A stretch of 56,533 nt of DNA from Collinsella aerofaciens (GCF_018785265.1 NZ_WQPK01000044.1:3999-60531), one strand, 5' to 3'. Counted from the stretch's first letter, positions 1-9,675 are shown. Notes: generated from the letters alone by a model not told the origin. Program-made: numbers and translations.

Positions 1-645
1 ATATTCAAACCCTGAGCCCAGTCAGACAAGCACGTGGCTCTGCCCCACCGTGAACGGTATGTATAGAAGCAGTTGCTAGAGACGCGGAGGTGTATCGCAA
101 AAAGACCGCATCCCCAGCTGGCTGCGTGCGAGCCAGTCAAGCGGGTACAAAACTGGACCGCACGCAAACAGCTGTAGGACTACTACGCTTTGACACGCAA
201 GCTATTAAATGCACCTTGGAATTACATCAATGCAAATAAATAACGTCGCATGACTTCTTTATTGGAGCTCGTGGTGTTTCTGGCACCGCCGTTACGGCCG
301 GATGCTGATCAACCCTGCGCTTTATGGCTTGCTGGAGCCGCGAGCACAGTTGAACTCATGTAACGTTATGTATCCTAGCACAAGCTGTTAGTGAAACTGA
401 TTTGGGCAGTACTGGACAACATTTCGTTCATTTAGCGTGTTCAAGGGGGCTGTTTTGCGATGTTGTTCACATTGATGCAGGTTATTGGGATGCTAACGGT
501 GATTAGGCGCGTTCCTGATGCCCAAATGGAACGGCGATCTACACTGTTAATAGCGTTTGTCTAACAAACTATGTACAGACATGTGAAATAAATTGTGCAA
601 CTTTTTGTTGACGTAGGAGGGGTTTGCGGCGCAAGGTATTTTGGC
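1..645. other. Region without recognisable gene
   Basis: No open frame with coding character, no RNA fold I recognise and no obvious repeat was seen on either strand. Base composition is more balanced than in the flanking genes, and start/stop codons are scattered. It could be a degraded gene or an uncharacterised RNA region; I have no support for either. Confidence 0.5.
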
Positions 646-680
646 ATGAAAAAAGGCCTTCGGAATACCGAAGGCCTTTG
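646..680 (-). terminator. Rho-independent terminator of tRNA-Ala
   Basis: A 12-bp perfect stem (652-663 with 668-679) closes a 4-base loop. Read on the minus strand it is followed by a run of six T (649-654 on the plus strand is A6). It lies just downstream of the tRNA on the same strand. Confidence 0.8.
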
Positions 681-689
681 TATTCACGA

Positions 690-765
690 TGGTGGAGACG
701 AGGGGGATCGAACCCCTGACCTCTTGACTGCCAGTCAAGCGCTCTCCCAGCTGAGCTACGCCCCC
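690..765 (-). tRNA. tRNA-Ala (anticodon GGC)
   Basis: The minus strand folds into a full cloverleaf of 76 nt including an encoded CCA end (690-692). The acceptor stem starts GGGGGCG and pairs with CGTCTCC, with G-T wobbles. The D arm is GCTC/GAGC. The anticodon stem CTTGA/TCAAG encloses the loop CTGGCAG, giving anticodon GGC for GCC codons. The T arm is AGGGG-TTCGATC-CCCCT. It has its own promoter upstream and a terminator downstream, so it is a single-gene unit. Confidence 0.95.
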
Positions 766-778
766 GTGACGACGAAAT

Positions 779-807
779 ACTATAGGGGAAGTTGGCGCGA
801 CGTGCAA
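779..807 (-). promoter_or_regulatory. Promoter of tRNA-Ala
   Basis: On the minus strand, TTGCAC (807-802) and TATAGT (784-779) are separated by exactly 17 bases. The expected start site lies a few bases before the tRNA 5' end at 765. Confidence 0.7.
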
Positions 808-834
808 GGACTTTTTTGGTCAGACTCTAAATGC

Positions 835-1476
835 CTAATGATATAGGTAAGCGATGGCAGTGCCGGTATGGACTTGAATCGTGGCTGTTGACCTGACGAC
901 GTTGCTGATGCCCGTGTCGGCCAACAGGCCCAGGGTGCTGTGATCTAGTTCCCACTCTAGTCCGTGTTCGCTTACTACCGTCCCAGGGGCTATGGCGATG
1001 ATGGAGAACGTCTTGCCTTCGGCGCCTTCGATGGTCCACGACTCGCCTCCGTGAAGGATGCGGGCGACTACCTTGTCCTCGGCAATCCAGACTGGGGCGT
1101 CATCGTAGCCCGCGAGCAAGCCCAGTACGGAAAGCGCCATATCAGGACGGCCGCCGGTGGCGCAGCTCGCAACCACTTCGGCACCCGGCCAGCGGCGGCG
1201 AACGGAATCGAGGGCCAGTGCTAGATCGGTATAGTCCTTGTACGGGTCGTGGCGCTCAACTTCAAAGTCGGTAGCGGCATCGACCAGCGCGCGACCTGCA
1301 TCGCTCACCGTGTCGGCATCCCCCACATAAACGTCGCAGCCCAGCCCCGCTCCCAGCAGCGCATCCAGGCCGCGGTCCACGGCGACAACGTGGTCGCACT
1401 CCCCCGCGAGCCTACGCAACAGATCCGCACTCGCCACCACAGGTGAGCCGCAGACCACTAATACCTTGCAAGCCAC
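835..1476 (-). CDS. thiN: Thiamine pyrophosphokinase
   Basis: Predicted to transfer pyrophosphate from ATP to thiamine, giving the cofactor thiamine diphosphate in the cytoplasm. Visible family marks are VDRG (33-36, usually ADGG), VGDADT (51-56, matching the VGDFDS signature), DYTDLALAL (81-89, the conserved D-x-TD element) and TGGRPDM (107-113, GGR-D element). The length of 213 residues is normal for the family. The start is a GTG; no in-frame ATG lies near it. The gene follows the HAD phosphatase by 9 bases on the same strand, so the two are probably co-transcribed. Several motif residues deviate from consensus, so the family assignment is firm but substrate details are less so. Confidence 0.85.
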   Translation of the reverse strand: MACKVLVVCGSPVVASADLLRRLAGECDHVVAVDRGLDALLGAGLGCDVYVGDADTVSDAGRALVDAATDFEVERHDPYKDYTDLALALDSVRRRWPGAEVVASCATGGRPDMALSVLGLLAGYDDAPVWIAEDKVVARILHGGESWTIEGAEGKTFSIIAIAPGTVVSEHGLEWELDHSTLGLLADTGISNVVRSTATIQVHTGTAIAYLYH

Positions 1477-1485
1477 AGCCTTCGC

Positions 1486-2175
1486 CTAACCTTCATACGC
1501 AAGAACGCGATCCAAATCCAGCTCCTCATAGCTGTCAATAAAGATATCGCAGTTGGCGCGCACATCGTCCCGCTTCATGCGGCCGTGTGGGTCATAAATA
1601 CCTACACGCTTAAAACCGGCGGCGCCGGAGCTCTTAAGGCCAAAGACCGCATCCTCAAACACCCATGCGCGCTCAAACTTGTGCCCGTGACGCTCCTCCA
1701 AACGGCGCAGCGCCAGCTCGTATACGTCGGGGAACTGCTTGGAACGTCCCGCCTCGCCCGTGGTGGTAATAAACTCCATGTAGGCATCGAGCCCGGCGCC
1801 CGCAAGCGCAGACGTAACCAACTCGGCCGGCGTGGACGTGGCGACGCACATGGCAATACCGGCTTCCTTCGCCTGCTTCAAAAATGCAAGCAGGCCCTCG
1901 CGCGGCGGCACCTTGGAGTAGCCATCGATCAGGATGCCGCTCAGCTCGCGGTAGAGCTCCTCGCCATTATCGCCAGTGCCCCACGTGTCGTGGTAGGCCT
2001 GGCATTCGTCCTCGAGCGAAAGATGCTCAAACTGGGCAAAATCGTCGACCGTCACGTCGACACCGTGGCGGTGCAATAATTCGGGCTGGGCATAGGCCCA
2101 AACGGGGGTGCTATTAACCAGTGTGCCGTCGCAATCGAAAATAAAAGCAACCTTGGGAGCGGCGGTATGGGACAT
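1486..2175 (-). CDS. HAD-superfamily hydrolase, beta-phosphoglucomutase-like
   Basis: A 229-residue phosphatase or phosphomutase of the HAD subfamily with an alpha-helical cap between motifs I and II. Motif I is DCDGT (14-18, nucleophile Asp14), motif II is the VATSTP segment (111-116), motif III is Lys146, and motif IV is FEDAVFGL (173-180). The substrate cannot be read from sequence; sugar phosphates are common for this group. ATG at 2175 was chosen because GAAAGG lies 6 bases upstream; a TTG seven codons earlier lacks a ribosome-binding site. It shares a divergent intergenic region with glgB that carries a 9-bp inverted repeat, so control by carbohydrate status is possible. Confidence 0.85.
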   Translation of the reverse strand: MSHTAAPKVAFIFDCDGTLVNSTPVWAYAQPELLHRHGVDVTVDDFAQFEHLSLEDECQAYHDTWGTGDNGEELYRELSGILIDGYSKVPPREGLLAFLKQAKEAGIAMCVATSTPAELVTSALAGAGLDAYMEFITTTGEAGRSKQFPDVYELALRRLEERHGHKFERAWVFEDAVFGLKSSGAAGFKRVGIYDPHGRMKRDDVRANCDIFIDSYEELDLDRVLAYEG

Positions 2176-2218
2176 AAACGTACCTTTCGATGTCAAATGG
2201 TAAACAACCTGCTAAAAT

Positions 2219-2227
2219 AGTTTTACC
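2219..2227. promoter_or_regulatory. Half-site AGTTTTACC upstream of glgB
   Basis: A third copy of the 9-base arm found in the inverted repeat at 2261-2284, in the same intergenic region. A degenerate partner, GGTAAAC, lies at 2199-2205. Confidence 0.4.
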
Positions 2228-2260
2228 AAACGTCAGGCTAACAATTTTGAAACCCTAATT

Positions 2261-2284
2261 GGTAAAACTGTCAAGAGTTTTACC
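2261..2284. promoter_or_regulatory. Putative operator between HAD gene and glgB
   Basis: A perfect inverted repeat, GGTAAAACT (2261-2269) and AGTTTTACC (2276-2284), with a 6-base spacer. The same core recurs at 12173-12180 and, shortened, at 12208-12214, upstream of the maltodextrin fusion gene. It overlaps a TTGACA on the minus strand (2274-2269), consistent with a transcription-factor site for the divergent promoters. The regulator is unknown. Confidence 0.5.
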
Positions 2285-2506
2285 ACAGCAATTCTGCCAG
2301 TGGTATAAACATGTCGCTTACCGATTAAACGCCCCCGCAAATCCGCTTTCGTCCATAAAACTAACGCACAGGTGTTATCGTAGTTTCTGCCGAAAGTTCC
2401 ACCGAGCACGCGAGGTGGAACGAATCACTGAAACTTCGCCGTCCCTTCGATTCGTGCAGCCTTGGACCTTTCGCATCTAGTCACCAAGGCAACACGCTGC
2501 CGCGTC

Positions 2507-4765
2507 ATGATGGGATCAAACGTGAGCGATACAAAGCTAAAGCCAACGGCTAAAAAGCCCGCAACCCGCAAACCGGCTCCGCACACACCGGAGCTCTCCA
2601 AGGACGATGTCTACCTGTTTGGCATTGGAATGTGGGAGCGCAGCTGGGAAAAGATGGGCGCGCATCCCGACACGCAGCAGCGCACGCGCGGCTGGCGCTT
2701 TTGCGTTTGGGCGCCCGACGTAAAGAGTGTCCATGTCATTGGTGAATTTAACGACTGGGATGAGCAGGCCAACCCGCTGGTGCCCGTGCATACGAGCGCT
2801 ATTTGGGAAGGCTTTATTCCTGGCGCCGAGCAGGGTCAGCTCTATAAATATCTTATTGAGACCAACGAGGGTGAAAAGCTCTACAAGGCCGATCCGTATG
2901 CCTTTAAGGCCGAGTGCCCTCCGGGTACCGCGAGCGTGCTGTGGACCCTCGATGGCTACAAGTGGAACGACGCCGCGTGGCTCAAGCGCCGCGCCGGTCA
3001 CAACCATATGTCGCAGCCGCTTAACATCTACGAGGTGCATATTGGCTCGTGGAAGCGCCACGGTGACGCGCCGCAGGGCGAGCCCGACGAGTACGGCAAC
3101 TACCCCGGTCCCATGGACCCCTTCCCCGCGCAGCGCGGCGAGTTTTACACCTACGACGACCTGTCGGTGGAGCTCGTGGACTACGTGCGCGACATGGGCT
3201 ATACGCATATCGAGGTCATGCCGCTCATGGAGCATCCCTTCGACGGCTCCTGGGGCTACCAGACGACCGGCTACTATGCCGCCACATCGCGCTACGGCAA
3301 CCCGCAGCAGCTCATGCACTTTATCGATGCGTGCCACGAGGCGGGTATCGGCGTGATTATGGACTGGGTGCCCGGCGGTTTTTGCGCCGACTCCCACGGC
3401 CTTGCCACCTTTAACGGTCACATGCTGTTTGAGCACGAGATTCACCCCAACTGGGGCACGCACAAGTTTGACTTCGCCCGCGGCGAGGTCCGCTCCTTCC
3501 TGGTCTCCAACGTACTGTATTGGCTCGAGAACTTCCACGTGGATGGCATTCGCATGGACGGCGTGTCCAGCATGCTGTACCTCAACTTTGGCATCGATGA
3601 TCCCGGCCAAAAGAAGTTCAACAAGTACGGTACCGAGGAGGACCTGGACGCCAGCGCGTTCATTCGCCAGGTCAACTGCGCCGTGGAGGCGCACTACCCC
3701 GACGTGATGATGATGGCCGAGGAGTCCACCGCGTGGCCGCTCGTGACCTATCCGCCGCAGGACGGCGGCCTAGGCTTCCACTACAAGTGGGACATGGGCT
3801 GGATGAACGACACCCTGCACTACATGCAGACCGATTTTCCGTGGCGTCCCGGCAACCACGGCCTGCTCACGTTCTCCATCATGTACGCCTTTACCGAGAA
3901 TTTCATCTGCCCGCTGAGCCATGACGAGGTCGTGCACGGCAAGTGCTCGCTCATCGGCCGCATGCCGGGCGACTGGTGGCGCCAGTTTGCCGGCCTGCGC
4001 ACGCTGGCTTTCTACCAAATGACGCACCCCGGTGCCAAGCTCAACTTTATGGGCAACGAGATCGGCCAATTTATTGAATGGCGCTACTACGAGTCCATTC
4101 AGTGGTTCCTGACCGACGAGTACGAGACCCACCGTCATCATCAGGCGTTTATCAAGGCGCTCAACCACCTGTACACCGCCGAGCCCGCCCTGTACGAGCG
4201 CGGCTATACCGACGACGGCTTTACCTGGATCGACGCGGACAACTCCAAGCAGTCCATCGTGAGCTTTGTGCGTCAGGGCGAGGACGTCGATGACGACCTG
4301 GTGATCCTGATCAACTTTGACCCGGCAAGCTACGAGAGCTTCCGCGTGGGCGTACCGCGTGAGGGTGACTGGGAGGTCATCTTTGACTCCGACCGTCCCG
4401 AGTTTGGCGGCAGCGGATACGCCGGTGAGGAACCCTACACCTGCTCGAGCGAGCCCTATCCCTGGAACGGGCAGATGGACTCTATCGAGATGAAGGTGCC
4501 CGGCCTGGCAGGCGTGGTGCTTAAACGCCGCGGTCCCAGTAGCTACAAGCCGCCCGTGGATGAGGCCCCCAAGAAGGCGACGCGCAAGCGCACGTCCTCG
4601 GTAAAGCCCAAGCCCGCGGCTGCCAAGAAGGCTCCGGTTAAGGCGAAGACCGCCAAGCCCGCTGCCAAGGCTACGGCTAAGACCAAGGCCAAGAAGGCAA
4701 CCAATAAAAAGGCTGCTCCCAAGGCTAAGGCAGGCGCTGTTAAAGCATCCGGCAAGGATGCGTAA
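2507..4765 (+). CDS. glgB: 1,4-alpha-glucan branching enzyme with Lys/Ala-rich tail
   Basis: Cuts alpha-1,4 glucan and re-attaches the fragment in alpha-1,6 linkage during glycogen synthesis. It has an N-terminal CBM48-like domain (about 55-140) and a GH13 barrel. Nucleophile Asp351 lies in RMDGVSSM, acid/base Glu405 in MAEEST and the third carboxylate Asp473 in LSHDEVVHG. Region I reads DWVPGGF (286-292), where the family normally has DWVPGHF, so the conserved His is Gly291. The last 65-70 residues (from about 685) are Lys/Ala/Pro/Thr repeats like a histone H1 tail. The start is uncertain: ATG 2507 was preferred, no strong ribosome-binding site is visible, and GTG 2522 is an alternative. It heads the glycogen cluster. 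Confidence 0.93.
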   Translation: MMGSNVSDTKLKPTAKKPATRKPAPHTPELSKDDVYLFGIGMWERSWEKMGAHPDTQQRTRGWRFCVWAPDVKSVHVIGEFNDWDEQANPLVPVHTSAIWEGFIPGAEQGQLYKYLIETNEGEKLYKADPYAFKAECPPGTASVLWTLDGYKWNDAAWLKRRAGHNHMSQPLNIYEVHIGSWKRHGDAPQGEPDEYGNYPGPMDPFPAQRGEFYTYDDLSVELVDYVRDMGYTHIEVMPLMEHPFDGSWGYQTTGYYAATSRYGNPQQLMHFIDACHEAGIGVIMDWVPGGFCADSHGLATFNGHMLFEHEIHPNWGTHKFDFARGEVRSFLVSNVLYWLENFHVDGIRMDGVSSMLYLNFGIDDPGQKKFNKYGTEEDLDASAFIRQVNCAVEAHYPDVMMMAEESTAWPLVTYPPQDGGLGFHYKWDMGWMNDTLHYMQTDFPWRPGNHGLLTFSIMYAFTENFICPLSHDEVVHGKCSLIGRMPGDWWRQFAGLRTLAFYQMTHPGAKLNFMGNEIGQFIEWRYYESIQWFLTDEYETHRHHQAFIKALNHLYTAEPALYERGYTDDGFTWIDADNSKQSIVSFVRQGEDVDDDLVILINFDPASYESFRVGVPREGDWEVIFDSDRPEFGGSGYAGEEPYTCSSEPYPWNGQMDSIEMKVPGLAGVVLKRRGPSSYKPPVDEAPKKATRKRTSSVKPKPAAAKKAPVKAKTAKPAAKATAKTKAKKATNKKAAPKAKAGAVKASGKDA

Positions 4766-4859
4766 CAAAGCCGTTACAGCTGTAATTACCCGCCCCGCGA
4801 GGGCGTAGGATACAAGTCATAACCGTTCCGGGAGAAACATCCCCGGGGGAAAGGAACGT

Positions 4860-7286
4860 ATGAATAAGATCTTCGACAACAAGCAGGAGTTTACCGAGCT
4901 CTATCGCGATGCCGTCATGAGCATCAGCGGCAAGAGCATCGAGGCCGCCAGCGACCTCGACCGCTTTAACGCCCTGGCCAAGCTCGTGGCCGAGAAGGCG
5001 CGCACCGTTGCCACCAAGAGTGACGCCCGCGTCACCGCGGAGGGCAAGAAGCGCGTGTACTACTTCTCGATCGAGTTTTTGATCGGCCGCCTGCTCGACA
5101 ACTACCTGCTCAACTTTGGCGTGCGCGACATGGTCGCCGAGGCGCTCGACGACATGGGCTTTGACCTGTCCGTCATCGAGAACCAGGAGCCCGATCCGGC
5201 TCTGGGCAACGGTGGCCTGGGCCGTCTGGCCGCATGCTTCCTGGATTCCATGGCAGCCGAGGGCATTGCCGGCTACGGCAACGGCATGCGCTACCGCTAC
5301 GGCCTGTTTAAGCAGGAGATCGTCAACGGCAGCCAGGTCGAGGCCACCGACGAGTGGCTCACCCACGGCTATCCTTGGGAAGTCCGTCGTCAGGACAAGG
5401 CCGTGACCATTAAGTTTGGTGGCCACGTCGAGGGCTTTGAGGAGAATGGCCGCACGTTCTACCGCACGGTGGATACGCAGGACATCCTGGCCGTCCCTTA
5501 TGACATTCCCGTCGTGGGCTATGCCGGCGAGACCGTCAACAAGCTGCGCGTCTGGGCCGCCGAGCCGGTCGAGGAGCACTTTGACCTTGAGGCCTTCAAC
5601 CGCGGCGACTACGCCCTGGCCGACGCCGAGCGCGCCGAGGCCGAGGCCATCAGCGCCATCCTCTACCCCAACGACGCCGGCGAGCACGGCCGTCTGCTGC
5701 GCCTGAAGCAGGAGTACCTGTTTGTATCGGCCGGCATCTACAGCCTGCTCGACACCTTTGAGAAGGAGCACGGCGAGAACTGGGAGCTGCTGCCGCAGTT
5801 TGTGGCCATCCATACCAACGACACGCACCCCGCTATGTGCGGCCCCGAGCTCATGCGTATCCTCATCGACGAGAAGAAGCTCGAGTGGGACGACGCCTGG
5901 AACATCGTGACGCAGGTTGTGAGCTACACCAACCACACCATTCTGCCCGAGGCTCTGGAGAAGTGGCCCATCGGCACGTTCTCCAAGCTCCTCCCCCGCG
6001 TGTACCAGATCATCGACGAGATCAGCCGTCGTTGGCACGAGTCGTTCGACACCACGCAGGAGGGCTGGCAGGAGCGTCTGCGCCAGACCGCCATCCTGTG
6101 GGACGGCGAGATCCGCATGGCCAACCTGTCCGTGATCTGCAGCCACAGCGTCAACGGCGTGGCCAAGATCCACTCCGACATCATCAAGAACATCGTGCTC
6201 AAGGACTTCTATGCCCTCACGCCCGAGAAGTTCACCAACAAGACCAACGGCATCTCGCACCGTCGCTTCTTTGCCGAGGCCAACCCCACCTACGCCAAGC
6301 TCGTGACCGAGGCTATTGGCGACGGCTGGCTGAAGGACGCCTTTGAACTGGAGAAGCTCAAGGAGTTTAAGGACGACACCGAGTTCCTGAAGGCCGTGGG
6401 TGCCTCCAAGCGCGCCAACAAGGAGCGTCTGGCCGCCTACGTTAAGGCCGAGACCGGTCTGGTCATTGACCCCAACACCGTCTTCGATGTTCAGGTTAAG
6501 CGCTTCCATGCCTACAAGCGCCAGCTCATGAACATCATGAAGGTGATGGACATCTACAACCGTCGCATCGCCGATCCCAACTTCCACGTGACGCCGACGA
6601 CCTTCATCTTTAGCGGCAAGGCTGCCTCGAGCTACACCTTTGCCAAGGAGACTATCCGTCTGATCAACTCCGTGGCCGATGTCATCAACAACGACCCGCG
6701 CGTCAACGAGGTCATGAAGGTCTGCTTTATCCCAAACTTCCGCGTGAGCAACGCCCAGCTCATCTACCCCGCCGCCGAGATCTCGGAGCAGATCTCCACG
6801 GCCGGCAAAGAGGCCTCGGGCACGTCCAACATGAAGCTCATGATGAACGGCGCCATTACGCTGGGCACCCTCGACGGCGCCAACATCGAGATCGCCGACC
6901 TGGCCGGCCGCGAGAACGAGGCCATCTTTGGCCTGACCGCCCCCGAGGTCGAGCAGCTCTGGGCATCCAACAGCTACTTTGCGTGGGATACCCTCAACGG
7001 CGACCGCGAGCGCCTGGGCCGCGTGATGGACGAGCTCAAGGACAACACCTTTGCGGGTCTTTCGGGCAACTTCGAAAGCATCTACAACGAGCTCATGAAC
7101 AACAACGACCCCGACCTGGTCATGGCAGACTTCCGCAGCTACGTGGATGCATGGGAGAAACTCACCGGCAGCTATGGCGACCAGGAGACCTGGAACCGCA
7201 AGGCCCTGCTCAACACCGCCTCGAGCGGCTGGTTCTCGAGCGACCGCACCATTCGCGAGTACCGCGACGAGATCTGGCACGCTTAA
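4860..7286 (+). CDS. glgP: Glycogen/maltodextrin phosphorylase
   Basis: Releases glucose 1-phosphate from the non-reducing ends of glycogen. The 808-residue protein is a full-length GT35 phosphorylase. The pyridoxal-phosphate site is intact, with Lys659 in the segment EASGTSNMKLMMNGA. The phosphate/glucan site segments GNGGLGRLAACFLDS (about residues 116-130) and THTNDTHPA-like (IHTNDTHPAM) are also present. The ribosome-binding site GGGGAAAGGA precedes the ATG. It lies 94 bases after glgB and 108 before glgC, all on one strand, so synthesis and breakdown are likely co-transcribed. Confidence 0.96.
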   Translation: MNKIFDNKQEFTELYRDAVMSISGKSIEAASDLDRFNALAKLVAEKARTVATKSDARVTAEGKKRVYYFSIEFLIGRLLDNYLLNFGVRDMVAEALDDMGFDLSVIENQEPDPALGNGGLGRLAACFLDSMAAEGIAGYGNGMRYRYGLFKQEIVNGSQVEATDEWLTHGYPWEVRRQDKAVTIKFGGHVEGFEENGRTFYRTVDTQDILAVPYDIPVVGYAGETVNKLRVWAAEPVEEHFDLEAFNRGDYALADAERAEAEAISAILYPNDAGEHGRLLRLKQEYLFVSAGIYSLLDTFEKEHGENWELLPQFVAIHTNDTHPAMCGPELMRILIDEKKLEWDDAWNIVTQVVSYTNHTILPEALEKWPIGTFSKLLPRVYQIIDEISRRWHESFDTTQEGWQERLRQTAILWDGEIRMANLSVICSHSVNGVAKIHSDIIKNIVLKDFYALTPEKFTNKTNGISHRRFFAEANPTYAKLVTEAIGDGWLKDAFELEKLKEFKDDTEFLKAVGASKRANKERLAAYVKAETGLVIDPNTVFDVQVKRFHAYKRQLMNIMKVMDIYNRRIADPNFHVTPTTFIFSGKAASSYTFAKETIRLINSVADVINNDPRVNEVMKVCFIPNFRVSNAQLIYPAAEISEQISTAGKEASGTSNMKLMMNGAITLGTLDGANIEIADLAGRENEAIFGLTAPEVEQLWASNSYFAWDTLNGDRERLGRVMDELKDNTFAGLSGNFESIYNELMNNNDPDLVMADFRSYVDAWEKLTGSYGDQETWNRKALLNTASSGWFSSDRTIREYRDEIWHA

Positions 7287-7323
7287 AGGCGCGCGAGCTC
7301 CCCTATGCCAGCACGGCATTACT

Positions 7324-7354
7324 CGACGGGCGTGACGTTGCGCCGCGCCCGTCG
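7324..7354 (+). other. Stem-loop between glgP and glgC
   Basis: Nine-base perfect arms (7324-7332 and 7346-7354) with a 13-base loop. No T-run follows, so this is more likely an mRNA processing or stability hairpin than a terminator. Confidence 0.4.
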
Positions 7355-7394
7355 CTAATGGGTTTAGGAACATCGATGACAGAAGGAGAAATCG

Positions 7395-8543
7395 ATGAGT
7401 AAGAAAGAATGCATCGCGATGCTCCTCGCAGGAGGACAGGGCAGCCGATTGGGGGCACTCACCCAAAAGATCGCCAAGCCGGCGGTTAGCTTTGGTGGCA
7501 AGTTCCGCATTATCGACTTTTCGCTCTCCAACTGCTCCAACTCGGGCATCGACACGGTGGGCGTTCTGACGCAGTATCGCCCCTACCTGCTGCATGCCTA
7601 CGTGGGCTCCGGCGAGGCTTGGGATCTGGACAGCCGCGACGGCGGCGTTTCGATCCTGCCGCCGTACGAGACGCAGACCGGCGGCGCATGGTATGCGGGC
7701 ACGGCCGACGCCATTACGCAGAACCTCGACTACATCAAGGCCAACGACCCCAAGTACGTCCTGATTCTTTCGGGCGATCACCTGTATCGAATGGACTACC
7801 GCAAGATGCTCAAGACGCACATTGAGAACAACGCCGACCTCACGGTGAGCGTTATGCCCGTGCCGTGGGAAGAGGCCAGCCGCTTTGGCATCCTGACCAC
7901 CGACCCCGAGGACGGCCACATCACCAAGTTCACCGAGAAGCCCGATAAGCCCGATTCGAACCTCGCGTCCATGGGCATCTACATCTTCTCGGCCGACGTG
8001 CTGATCGAGGCGCTCGAAGAGGACGCTCTAGACCAGCGCTCGAGCCACGACTTTGGCAAGGACATCATCCCCAAACTGCTCGGCGAGGGCAAACGCCTGT
8101 ACAGCTACGAGTTCCACGGCTTTTGGAAGGACGTCGGCACCATCGCCAGCTTCCACGAGACCTCGATGGACCTGCTGGGCAACAACCCCGAGTTCGATTT
8201 GTTCGACAAGCACTTCCCCATCATGTCCAACATCACCACGCGTCCGCCGCACTACATTGGTCCGGACGGCCGCCTGGACGACTGCCTGGTCTCCAACGGC
8301 TGCAAGATCTACGGCACCGCTCGCCACTCGATCCTTTCGACCGATGTCATCATCGAGGAGCGCGCCGTGGTCGAGGACTCCGTGCTGCTGCCGGGTGCGC
8401 ACGTTAAGAGCGGCGCGCACATCTGCCGCGCTATTTTGGGCGAGAACTCCACGGTCGAAGAGGGCGTGAAGCTCGGCTCTGTCGATACCACCAAGGATAC
8501 GGCCGTCGTTGGAAATGACGTCGTTATCGGGAAGGGGGAATGA
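7395..8543 (+). CDS. glgC: Glucose-1-phosphate adenylyltransferase
   Basis: Makes ADP-glucose from glucose 1-phosphate and ATP, the committed step of glycogen synthesis. The N-terminal nucleotidyltransferase signature AGGQGSRLG (12-20) and the following [10 protein letters not shown] activator/catalytic segment are intact. A left-handed beta-helix follows in the last third (about 270-380). The length of 382 residues is typical. The start is well supported by AGAAGGAGA upstream. Its stop codon is 4 bases before the glgD start, whose ribosome-binding site lies inside the end of glgC, implying translational coupling to the regulatory partner. Confidence 0.96.
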   Translation: MSKKECIAMLLAGGQGSRLGALTQKIAKPAVSFGGKFRIIDFSLSNCSNSGIDTVGVLTQYRPYLLHAYVGSGEAWDLDSRDGGVSILPPYETQTGGAWYAGTADAITQNLDYIKANDPKYVLILSGDHLYRMDYRKMLKTHIENNADLTVSVMPVPWEEASRFGILTTDPEDGHITKFTEKPDKPDSNLASMGIYIFSADVLIEALEEDALDQRSSHDFGKDIIPKLLGEGKRLYSYEFHGFWKDVGTIASFHETSMDLLGNNPEFDLFDKHFPIMSNITTRPPHYIGPDGRLDDCLVSNGCKIYGTARHSILSTDVIIEERAVVEDSVLLPGAHVKSGAHICRAILGENSTVEEGVKLGSVDTTKDTAVVGNDVVIGKGE

Positions 8544-8547
8544 TCCG

Positions 8548-9675
8548 ATGATCAATCGCAAGGCCATCGGTTATATCACCGCTAACTACTCTTCGACCTA
8601 CGGCAGCGTGCTGCTCAAGGACCGCCCCATCGCGTCCGTTCCGTTTTTAGGCCGCTACCGCCTGATCGACTTCCCGCTGTCCAACATGATGAATGCCGGC
8701 ATTAAGACCGTCGGCGTCGTCATGCCGGGCAATTACCGCTCGCTGATCGACCACGTGGGTTCGGGCAAGGACTGGGGCCTGGACCGCAAGAAGGGCGGCC
8801 TGTTCATGGTGCCCGGCAACGCGTATGGCACCACCAAGGGCGGCATGCGCTTCCTGCTGCGCGACATCATCTCCAACAAGACGCTGTTCCAGCGCTCGGA
8901 CAAGCCCTATGTTGTGATGATGGGCACCAACATCATCTTTAACATGGACCTCAACACCATCATCGACGCGCACGAGAACTCCGGCGCCCAGATGACCGTG
9001 GTGTACTGCAAGGCCACGCACAACGTCGACGACGAGACCAAACTCGAAATCAACGAGAACGGCCGCCTGACGGGCGTGAGCGCTGGCGTCGTGTACGGCG
9101 ACAACGCCTCTATGGACTGCTGCATCGTCAACCGCGAGACGCTGCTCGAGATCATCGATCACTACCAGGCCGCCGACTATCTGGACCTGCTCGAGGCACT
9201 CCAGGGCGACTTTGGCAACATCGACGTGTGCAGCTACGAGTACAAGGGCGAGGTCGTGGGCGTGTTTAGCGAGAAGTCACTGTATCGCCGCAGCATGGAC
9301 CTGCTCGACCAGACCGTGGCCGACCAGCTCTTTGACCCCGAGCGCCCGATCCTGACCAAGGCTCACGACGTGCCGCCTTCGCGCTACGCGACCGGTAGCC
9401 ACGCGTGCAACTCGATCATCTCGGCCGGCTGCATCATCAAGGGCACCGTGCGCAACTCGATCCTGTCGCGCGGCGTTGTGGTTGAGGAAGGCGCCTCGGT
9501 GACCAATTCGATCATCAACCAGAGCTGCGTCATCAAGAGCGGCGCCCGCGTTGAGAATGCAATCCTGGACAAGAACAACGTGGTTCCCACCAACACCGAG
9601 CTTCGCGGCACGCCCGAGAACATCCTGGTGCTGGGAAAGGCCCCGTTAACTTCTGATATCACCAACGCGAGCTAG
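8548..9675 (+). CDS. glgD: Glycogen biosynthesis protein GlgD
   Basis: A GlgC paralogue of 375 residues that lacks the GGxGxRL nucleotide-binding signature at its N-terminus (it reads AIGYITANYSSTYG instead). It keeps the overall fold, including the segment PFLGRYRLIDFPLSNMMNAG and the C-terminal beta-helix. In Firmicutes GlgD forms a hetero-oligomer with GlgC and raises its activity; the same role is inferred here. The ATG at 8548 was chosen because AGGGGG lies 7-12 bases upstream; an earlier in-frame TTG would overlap glgC. Confidence 0.93.
   Translation: MINRKAIGYITANYSSTYGSVLLKDRPIASVPFLGRYRLIDFPLSNMMNAGIKTVGVVMPGNYRSLIDHVGSGKDWGLDRKKGGLFMVPGNAYGTTKGGMRFLLRDIISNKTLFQRSDKPYVVMMGTNIIFNMDLNTIIDAHENSGAQMTVVYCKATHNVDDETKLEINENGRLTGVSAGVVYGDNASMDCCIVNRETLLEIIDHYQAADYLDLLEALQGDFGNIDVCSYEYKGEVVGVFSEKSLYRRSMDLLDQTVADQLFDPERPILTKAHDVPPSRYATGSHACNSIISAGCIIKGTVRNSILSRGVVVEEGASVTNSIINQSCVIKSGARVENAILDKNNVVPTNTELRGTPENILVLGKAPLTSDITNAS

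Noticed and set aside
4740-7919. A very long open frame on the minus strand opposite glgP and glgC
   Set aside because: It is a shadow of GC-rich codon use in the true plus-strand genes. Its translation is rich in Val, His, Gly and Ala without any family motif, and the opposite strand encodes intact GlgP and GlgC with ribosome-binding sites.
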